Shown here piece by piece: positions 58,557 through 64,000 of a stretch of 64,000 nucleotides of DNA. Both the position numbers and the translations under genes were made by a program. This stretch comes from Ga0077560 sp046330435 (GTDB lineage: Bacteria; Actinomycetota; Thermoleophilia; Miltoncostaeales; Miltoncostaeaceae). Location: the NCBI GenBank assembly GCA_046330435.1, contig JAXLST010000023.1, forward strand, positions 1 through 64,000, read 5' to 3'. The notes beneath the pieces were generated by a model that had not been told where the DNA came from, searched no databases, and worked only from the letters and a program-made list of their open reading frames with translations. Within the stretch, counting starts at the first letter, position 1, and every line of letters begins with the position of its first letter.

Positions 58557-60809
58557 TCAGCTCTTCTGGATGAGCTGGGAGATCGCCGACCCGTTCGGGT
58601 CGACGAGGCCCGCCACCGTCGAGGGGTCGACGTCCGCGACGATGATGTCGCCGACCTCGTCCGTGACGTTCGCGAACAGGCCCAGGTTCTTCATGCTCTG
58701 GGACTGGCGCGTGTTGTCCTCGGTGGGGCTGATGTAGTGGATCGCCGACGCCTTGTAGCGGTGCACGAGGAAGATGTGCATCAGCGTCATGAGGCGCTTC
58801 CGCCGCAGCGACGGGTCGGTGTTCTGGTCGCGCACCGAGAGGATCGAACGGCCCTGGCGGTCGTGCAGGTTCGCGAACACGATGTTCGCGACCTTCGCGC
58901 CGTCGCCGTTGAGCACCGCGAGCTCCAGCAGGTCGGAGCCGGCGACGTGCGGCCGCAACTGGACCTTGAGGGTGCCCGGCACGCCGTGGTGCTGGCCCCA
59001 CTCGCCGAGCCAGCCGGCGAGCACCTTGGTGGGCACCTCGGTCTGGATGAGGTGCTGCACCTGGGTGGACCCGGCGCCCATGGCCTTCGTGGTGGCCGTC
59101 TGGCCCGACACGGCGGCCAGCGCGGCGTCGGCCCGGGGGCCGCCCACGAGGGTCTGCGGGGTGCGGTAGGGCGACTCCAGGAGCCGCAGCTTCCGCTGCA
59201 GGCGGGCGAGGGCGAGCATGCCGTCCTCGCGCAGCGCGGTGGTGAACTCCTCCGCCGCGAGACCGTCGATCTGGTGACCGCCGTACGTCATGAAGTTGAA
59301 GACGAAGCCGAGCTTCCCGATCTCCTCGGGGAAGCGCCGCATCTCGTCGTCGCTCATGCCGGTCGTGTCCCAGTTGAAGGACGGCGACAGGTTGTAGGCG
59401 AGCATCTTGTCGGGGAACACCGCGTGGATGGCGTCCGCGAACTCCTTGGCCTCGTGGAGGTCGGCCGTCTTGGTCTCCATCCAGAGGATGTCGCAGAACG
59501 GCGCGGCCGCCAGCGACTTCGCCACGGCGTACGGGATGCCGCCGCGCACCTGGAAGTAGCCCTCGGGGCTCTTGGCCCGGTCGGCGTCCCAGGTGACCTC
59601 GAGGCCCATGTCCGCGGCCTTCTTGCGCTGGGCGTACCAGGAGGCGGTCTTCGCGTACTCGAGCCACTCGTCGGTGGTCATCGGCAGCTCGACGCCCTCC
59701 TCGGCGCGGAACGCCATGACGTCGGCGACGGCCTCACCGAGGGTGGTGACGCCGGCCTCGGCCTCCCAGGCGGCCAGGAACGCGTTGGCGACCTGGTCGA
59801 TGGGCTCCTCGGACGCGTCGCTGCCGCTGGCGATGAACGCCTTGGCGATCTCGGCGATCTTCGCGGAGACGCCGCTCTTGTCGAGCCAGGCGTCGGCCTC
59901 GGCGTACTCCTCGTCGGAGGGCGCGTACAGCAGGTGCGCCACGGCGTCCTCGACGCCCGCCTGGTGGAGCTTCCGCAGGGCGGCGATGAAGCCGGCGCGG
60001 TAGGCGGGCACCTCGAGGTTGGTCACGCCGAGGATGTACGGCTGGTCGCGCTCGTCGGAGCAGCCGTCCAGCAGGTTGGCGGCCTCCGCGTCGGTGCGGG
60101 CCACGATGATGCCGGGCACGCCCATGACGTCCAGCTGCAGGCGGGCCGCGTTGAGCCGCTTGATCTGCTCGTCGCTGGGCACGAGCACCTTGCCGCCCTG
60201 GTGGCCGCACTTCTTGGCGCCGGGGCGCTGGTCCTCGATGTGGTAGCCGGGGACGCCGACCTCGACGAAGCGACGGATCAGGTTGCGGACATGGGCGTCA
60301 CCACCGTGACCGGTGTCCGCGTCGCAGATCAGGAACGGCCGGAAGTCCACCTCGGGGGTGGCGGCGCGCTCGGCCTCGGTCATGCGGGAGCGCATGTAGC
60401 GCTGGTTCTTGTCGGCGGTCAGCAGGCCGCGCACGAGACCGGCGGCCTCGTCCGGCACGGCGCTGAGCGGGTAGCTGGCGAGGTCCGGGCCCGGGTCCTC
60501 GTGGGAGGAGCCCTTCGCGGAGGTCGCCCACCCGCCGAGGTAGATGCCCTCGATGCCGGCGCGCTTCATCTGTACCGCCTGGCCAGGCGAGTACGGCCCG
60601 AAGCTGGTGATCGACTTCTTCTGCTCGAAGAGCTCGCGCAGCCGTGCGTAGAAGTCCCGCGCGGCGTTGCGCGCCACGACGTACTCCGTCTCGACCGCGC
60701 CGCGCTGCTCCACGACCTGGCGGGCGGTGTGGAGACGGGTGATCTCCTTGAACCGCTCACCGTCCATCCAAGTCCGCGTCTCGCGGACCTCGTCCTCGAA
60801 CGCCCCCAT
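58557..60809 (-). CDS. aceA: Isocitrate lyase, long (AceA2/ICL2-like) form
   Basis: The 750-residue isocitrate lyase has the catalytic KKCGH at about 199-203 (Cys201 the acid/base), Mg-binding FLICDADTGHGG, IEDQRPGAKK and MVARTDAEA-type VARTDAEA. The extra C-terminal ~150 residues match the long ICL2 form of Mycobacterium rather than the 430-residue form. It splits isocitrate to glyoxylate and succinate (glyoxylate shunt). No malate synthase is adjacent. The ATG at 60809 has AAGGGGC upstream. Confidence 0.95.
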   Translation of the reverse strand: MGAFEDEVRETRTWMDGERFKEITRLHTARQVVEQRGAVETEYVVARNAARDFYARLRELFEQKKSITSFGPYSPGQAVQMKRAGIEGIYLGGWATSAKGSSHEDPGPDLASYPLSAVPDEAAGLVRGLLTADKNQRYMRSRMTEAERAATPEVDFRPFLICDADTGHGGDAHVRNLIRRFVEVGVPGYHIEDQRPGAKKCGHQGGKVLVPSDEQIKRLNAARLQLDVMGVPGIIVARTDAEAANLLDGCSDERDQPYILGVTNLEVPAYRAGFIAALRKLHQAGVEDAVAHLLYAPSDEEYAEADAWLDKSGVSAKIAEIAKAFIASGSDASEEPIDQVANAFLAAWEAEAGVTTLGEAVADVMAFRAEEGVELPMTTDEWLEYAKTASWYAQRKKAADMGLEVTWDADRAKSPEGYFQVRGGIPYAVAKSLAAAPFCDILWMETKTADLHEAKEFADAIHAVFPDKMLAYNLSPSFNWDTTGMSDDEMRRFPEEIGKLGFVFNFMTYGGHQIDGLAAEEFTTALREDGMLALARLQRKLRLLESPYRTPQTLVGGPRADAALAAVSGQTATTKAMGAGSTQVQHLIQTEVPTKVLAGWLGEWGQHHGVPGTLKVQLRPHVAGSDLLELAVLNGDGAKVANIVFANLHDRQGRSILSVRDQNTDPSLRRKRLMTLMHIFLVHRYKASAIHYISPTEDNTRQSQSMKNLGLFANVTDEVGDIIVADVDPSTVAGLVDPNGSAISQLIQKS

Positions 60810-61287
60810 TTATGCCCCTTGGTAGCCCTGCGGTGGGGCGCGAGTGTACCCGCCCCGGGCCCGCTTTCGGCGCCCCCCGAACGGCCGGTGGATGCGGTTT
60901 TCGGGCCCATCGGCGTTTGTGCGGAACGTCGCATGGATCGAGCGATCGTTTCCAGCGGCGCCCGCGCCCGCCGGACCGCATGAACATGAGCGTTCTCGCG
61001 CCCTCGCGGAACCCTTTCGCGACAAACGGCACGTTCTCGTAACGCGCCGGCGGGGACATGCTCTCCCCCCGACGGAGAAGGATGTTCGTCACCATCACGA
61101 CGGTGCATGCGTCACCGGGCAATCGCTCGGGGTGCGCGAGGCCCGGAGGAGGCGCGCGCTCGCGGACCGCCCATGGGGAGGGCGGTGCGGCGTCCCGCCG
61201 TCCCGCCGGGCGGCCGGATCGCCGTCGCATTCGTGCCGTTCGGCACGTACGGGCGTCCGGAGGCGCCCGCATGGCAGCATCCCCGCA
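60810..61287. other. Intergenic control region between aceA and the divergent hydrolase
   Basis: 478 bases without a convincing gene. The part near 60990-61040 is AT-richer and is a possible aceA promoter. CGTGCCG-TT-CGGCACG, a perfect 7-bp inverted repeat, lies at 61232-61247, 41 bases before the hydrolase ATG, and may be an operator. Short frames here have atypical codon use. Confidence 0.4.
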
Positions 61288-61836
61288 ATGCCCGACCCCT
61301 CCCCGCAGGTTCTCCTCGTCCCCGGCCTGGGCGACTCCGGGCCGGTGCACTGGCAGTCCGAGTGGCAGCGGGCGTTCGGCTGGGCGAGGGTGCGGCAGTC
61401 CGACCCGGACCGGCCGGTGCTGGCCGAGTGGATCGCGACCCTCGACGCCGCGATGCGCGCGCTGGCCGGCCCGGTCGTGATCGCCGCGCACAGCCTGGGG
61501 TGCCCGCTGGTCGCGCACTGGGCGGCGCAGGCCGGTGACGCCCGCGTGGCCGGTGCCCTGCTGGTGGCGCCCGCGGACGTGGAGGCCCCCGGTGCGCTGG
61601 AGGAGATCCGGGGCTTCGCGCCCATCCCCACGGCGCCGCTGCCCTTCCCGTCCGTGGTGGTGGCCAGCGACGACGACCCGTACGTCTCGGCGCACCGCGC
61701 CGAGTTCCTCGTCGGCGCCTGGGGCGCCCGGCTGGAGCGCGTGGGCGCGCTGGGCCACGTCAACGCCGACTCGGGCCTCGGGCGGTGGGACCACGGCCTG
61801 CGGCTCCTGGCGGAGGTGGGCGGGCCGGCCGCCTGA
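61288..61836 (+). CDS. RBBP9/YdeN-family serine hydrolase
   Basis: The 182-residue small alpha/beta hydrolase has VLLVPGLGDSGPVHWQSEWQ, the nucleophile in IAAHSLGCPLVAHW, an aspartate in ASDDDPYVS and the histidine in ALGHVNADSGLG. The substrate is unknown; relatives hydrolyse small esters or peptides. It is cytoplasmic. Confidence 0.85.
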   Translation: MPDPSPQVLLVPGLGDSGPVHWQSEWQRAFGWARVRQSDPDRPVLAEWIATLDAAMRALAGPVVIAAHSLGCPLVAHWAAQAGDARVAGALLVAPADVEAPGALEEIRGFAPIPTAPLPFPSVVVASDDDPYVSAHRAEFLVGAWGARLERVGALGHVNADSGLGRWDHGLRLLAEVGGPAA

Positions 61837-61952
61837 GGCCTCAGCCCTGGTGCAGGGCGAGGTCTCTCACGCGGACCGTGCCGGGCCGGGCCCCGCATGC
61901 GCTCCGGACGCGCAATCCTGATGCCGGGACGGTTCCGAGGGAGGGGGAGGCG

Positions 61953-62723
61953 ATGGCCGCACGGCCGCTGGTGCTGGTTCCCGGGGCGTGCCTGGGCGGA
62001 TGGGCGTGGCGGGAGGTCGCCGGGCCGCTGCGCGCCGCCGGCCACGAGGTGTTCCCCGTCACCCTCACGGGCCTGGGGGACCGCGCCCACCTGGCGTCCC
62101 CCGAGGTGACGCCCGATCTCCACGTCCAGGACGTGCTGGGCGTCCTGCGCATGGAGGACCTGCGGGACGCCGTGCTCCTGGGGCACAGCTACAGCGGGCC
62201 CATCGTCAACGCGGTGGCGCGCCGTGCGCCGGAGCGCCTGGCCGCGGTGGTGTTCCTGGACACCGGCCCGCTCGCCGACGGCCTGTCGCTCGCGGACGTC
62301 CAGCCACCGGAGCTGCGCGACCGCCAGCGCGAGCGCACCCGGCGGGACGGCGACGGCTGGCTGTGGCCGGTCCCGGACGACGAGGAGATCCGGGCGGGCA
62401 CCTACGGCAGCGGCGCCGGCCTCACCGACGCGCACCTCGCCCGCATCCGGGAGCGCGGGACACCGCAGCCGTACGCCACCCTCACCACGCCCATCGCCGC
62501 GCCCGGGCCGTGGCCCGCCGGCGTGGCGCGGCACGCGGTCGTGTGCACCGAGGGCGGGTTCACCCCCGCCGCCATCCGCGAGGCCGCCTCCGCCGGCAAC
62601 CCGATGCTCGCCCCCTTCGCCGAGGATGGCTGGAGCTGGCACGAGCTGCCCACCGGGCACTGGCCCATGTTCTCCACGCCCGGTCCGCTGGCGGACCTGC
62701 TGCACGCCATCGCCTCGGGCTGA
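61953..62723 (+). CDS. Alpha/beta hydrolase (esterase-like)
   Basis: The 256-residue hydrolase has LVLVPGACLGGWAWREVAGPL, the nucleophile in LLGHSYSGPIVN and the late histidine in LPTGHWPMFS. It resembles plant/bacterial methyl esterase-like proteins. GAGGGGGAGG precedes the ATG at 61953. The upstream hydrolase ends 116 bases earlier, so they may not be one operon. Confidence 0.87.
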   Translation: MAARPLVLVPGACLGGWAWREVAGPLRAAGHEVFPVTLTGLGDRAHLASPEVTPDLHVQDVLGVLRMEDLRDAVLLGHSYSGPIVNAVARRAPERLAAVVFLDTGPLADGLSLADVQPPELRDRQRERTRRDGDGWLWPVPDDEEIRAGTYGSGAGLTDAHLARIRERGTPQPYATLTTPIAAPGPWPAGVARHAVVCTEGGFTPAAIREAASAGNPMLAPFAEDGWSWHELPTGHWPMFSTPGPLADLLHAIASG

Positions 62724-63037
62724 GCCCGTCCCGGGCGTCCACGCCGGGCACATGCGGTCGCATCGGGGGACCGCCCACCCCCGTCGGCGTCTCGGCGGCC
62801 CGCTGCTGCGGGTGGCCGTCGCGATGACCGCCTGCCCGCTCGCCAGGCGGTCATCGCCAAGGAGGTCATGGGCGTGGCCCCTGCGCCCGGGCTCCCGGCT
62901 CGCCGCCCTGCGGGAGCTCCTTCGCCCACCGGTGGACCGGGGACCGCGGGCGGCGGGCGGAGCCGCCGGCCATCGCCGCCGCCGTGGCGGTCACCGTCGC
63001 GGTGCCGGTGCTGTACGCCGTGGCGTGAGCCGCCGCC
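62724..63037. other. Gene-free stretch with a possible broken small ORF
   Basis: AAGGAGG sits before an ATG at 62868, but the frame it opens is proline/arginine-rich. A different frame in the same stretch ends IAAAVAVTVAVPVLYAVA and stops at 63028, just inside the gap. This may be a small membrane protein with a frameshift, but I cannot support it as a gene. Confidence 0.3.
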
Positions 63038-63985
63038 TCAGCGGCCCAGCGCCGGCAGGTAGGCCTCCGGGTAGCGGGCGCCGCGCACGGCCCCGGCGGG
63101 GAACGCCGCGTCCAGCGTCGCGAGCTCGTCAGCGGTCAGGTGCACCGCCATGGCCCCTGCGGCGCGGTCCACGCTCGAGGGCCGGCCCATCCCCACCAGC
63201 GGGATGATGTCGTCGCCCTGCGCGAGCACCCAGGCGAGGGCGAGGGTGGCGGTGCTCACGCCCTTCATCTGCGCGAGGGCCTCCAGGGGCTCGAGCAGCG
63301 CGACGTTGTGGGCCAGGTTCTCGCCCTGGAAGCGCGGCACCTGGCGGCGCCAGTCGGCGGGATCCAGGTCGTCCTCCCCGCGGATGCGGCCGGTCAGCAG
63401 CCCCCGGCTCAGGGGGCTGTAGGCGACGTAGGCGATGCCGAGCTCGCGGGTGACCGGCAGCAGGTCGGTCTCGGGCTCCCGGTGGAACAGGGAGTACTCG
63501 GTCTGCAGCGCCGCCACCGGATGCACGGCGTGGGCGCGCCGGATGGTCTCCGGGCCGGCCTCCGACAGGCCCACGGCCCGCACCTTCCCGGCGGCCACGA
63601 ACTCCGCCATGGCGCCCATCGTCTCCTCGATGGGGACGTCGGGGTCCACGCGGTGCAGGTAGTAGAGATCCACGTGGTCGAGGCCCAGGTGGCCCAGGCT
63701 CCGGTCGATGGCCTCCCGCAGGTACGCGGGGCTGCCCTTGCTGGCCTTCGTGGCGATCACCGCCCGGTCGCGCCGGTCGCGCACCGCGCGTCCCACCAGT
63801 CCCTCGCTGCGGCCCTGGCCGTACGCCTCCGCGGTGTCGAGCAGGGTGATGCCCAGGTCGAGCGCGCGGTGGATGGCGCGGACGCCCTCCTCGTCGTCGC
63901 CGCCGGCGTAGAAGCCGGCGAACGCCATCGCGCCGAGGGCGATGGCGCCCACCGGGGTGCCGTCGCCGAGCATGCGGGTCTCCAT
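63038..63985 (-). CDS. Aldo/keto reductase
   Basis: The 315-residue TIM-barrel reductase has the catalytic tetrad: Asp and Tyr in TLLDTAEAYGQG, Lys in VIATKASKG and His in DLYYLHRVDPD. NADPH binding residues follow in the C-terminal part (IIPLVGMGRPSSVDRAAGA). It reduces aldehydes or ketones; the substrate is unknown. The start ATG lies near the window edge. Confidence 0.92.
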   Translation of the reverse strand: METRMLGDGTPVGAIALGAMAFAGFYAGGDDEEGVRAIHRALDLGITLLDTAEAYGQGRSEGLVGRAVRDRRDRAVIATKASKGSPAYLREAIDRSLGHLGLDHVDLYYLHRVDPDVPIEETMGAMAEFVAAGKVRAVGLSEAGPETIRRAHAVHPVAALQTEYSLFHREPETDLLPVTRELGIAYVAYSPLSRGLLTGRIRGEDDLDPADWRRQVPRFQGENLAHNVALLEPLEALAQMKGVSTATLALAWVLAQGDDIIPLVGMGRPSSVDRAAGAMAVHLTADELATLDAAFPAGAVRGARYPEAYLPALGR

Positions 63986-64000
63986 GTGCGCCTCCGTGGT

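Noticed and set aside
60857..61060. Minus-strand small frame starting MSPPARYENVPFVAK upstream of aceA
   Set aside because: It has a plausible ribosome site, but its codons use AT third positions unlike the neighbours and no family is recognised. It looks like part of the aceA leader region.
1..64000. tRNA, rRNA, CRISPR, transposase or phage genes
   Set aside because: No such gene, cloverleaf, repeat array or transposase motif was seen on either strand.

Overview
The window is about 64 kb of very GC-rich, gene-dense bacterial chromosome. It carries nucS (actinobacterial mismatch endonuclease), an F420-type nitroreductase (DDN family), a class F sortase, a DUF2277 protein, a CNNM/HlyC protein, a long-form isocitrate lyase and many GTG starts. 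This points to an actinobacterium. The beta-propeller-like secreted repeat protein and the repeat-bearing sortase suggest the deep class Thermoleophilia (Solirubrobacterales-like), which is inference only. I saw no rRNA or tRNA gene, CRISPR array, insertion sequence or phage gene.

Layout. 0-6.4 kb (minus): an ArsR regulator heads a run of complex-I-related membrane subunits (HyfB, HyfC, HyfE, HyfF) and a large subunit (HyfG) cut by the window edge. The gene order matches the mycobacterial Rv0081-Rv0087 locus, and a perfect palindrome lies upstream. 6.4-14.4 kb: nucS, a molybdopterin oxidoreductase with its cytochrome b, a secreted Tap-like peptidase, an aspartate:alanine-exchanger-like transporter, a phosphoribosyltransferase and an FAD oxidoreductase. 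14.6-17.4 kb: a 924-residue sortase with a thioester-like domain and four tandem repeats. 17.5-29.3 kb: mixed metabolic genes, including a divergent Mur ligase, a GntR regulator with a 24-bp palindromic operator, a CNNM protein, serS, a STAS protein and a cytochrome c lipoprotein. 29.4-42.4 kb: gamma carbonic anhydrase, a SpoIIE-type phosphatase, an EAL protein, a mechanosensitive-channel-like protein, ETF-quinone oxidoreductase with an incomplete cluster motif, an RNB ribonuclease, and a second FAD oxidoreductase paralogous to the one at 13.2 kb.

42.4-52.5 kb is a signalling island: response regulators fused to HD-GYP, HDOD and degenerate HD domains, histidine kinases, a GAF-PAS protein and a GGDEF-HD protein. 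Most genes are on the minus strand and joined by 4-bp start/stop overlaps. The middle of the island carries about fourteen frameshifts in 2.5 kb. 52.5-64 kb: nitroreductase, MMPL transporter, an XRE/MmyB-type regulator, isocitrate lyase, two alpha/beta hydrolases and an aldo/keto reductase.

Three cross-cutting patterns stand out. (1) Nine promoters have a TANNNT hexamer ending 6-8 bases before an A/GTG, the geometry of leaderless mRNAs. (2) nucS and serS can only start at CTG, and the CNNM gene probably does so behind an eight-codon leaderless upstream ORF. (3) Convergent genes repeatedly abut or overlap exactly at their stop codons (CTAG, TTAG, TGATCA). Frameshifts at 30.4, 32.5, 43.9-46.5 and 50.4 kb could be sequence errors or real decay; read-level data are needed to decide.
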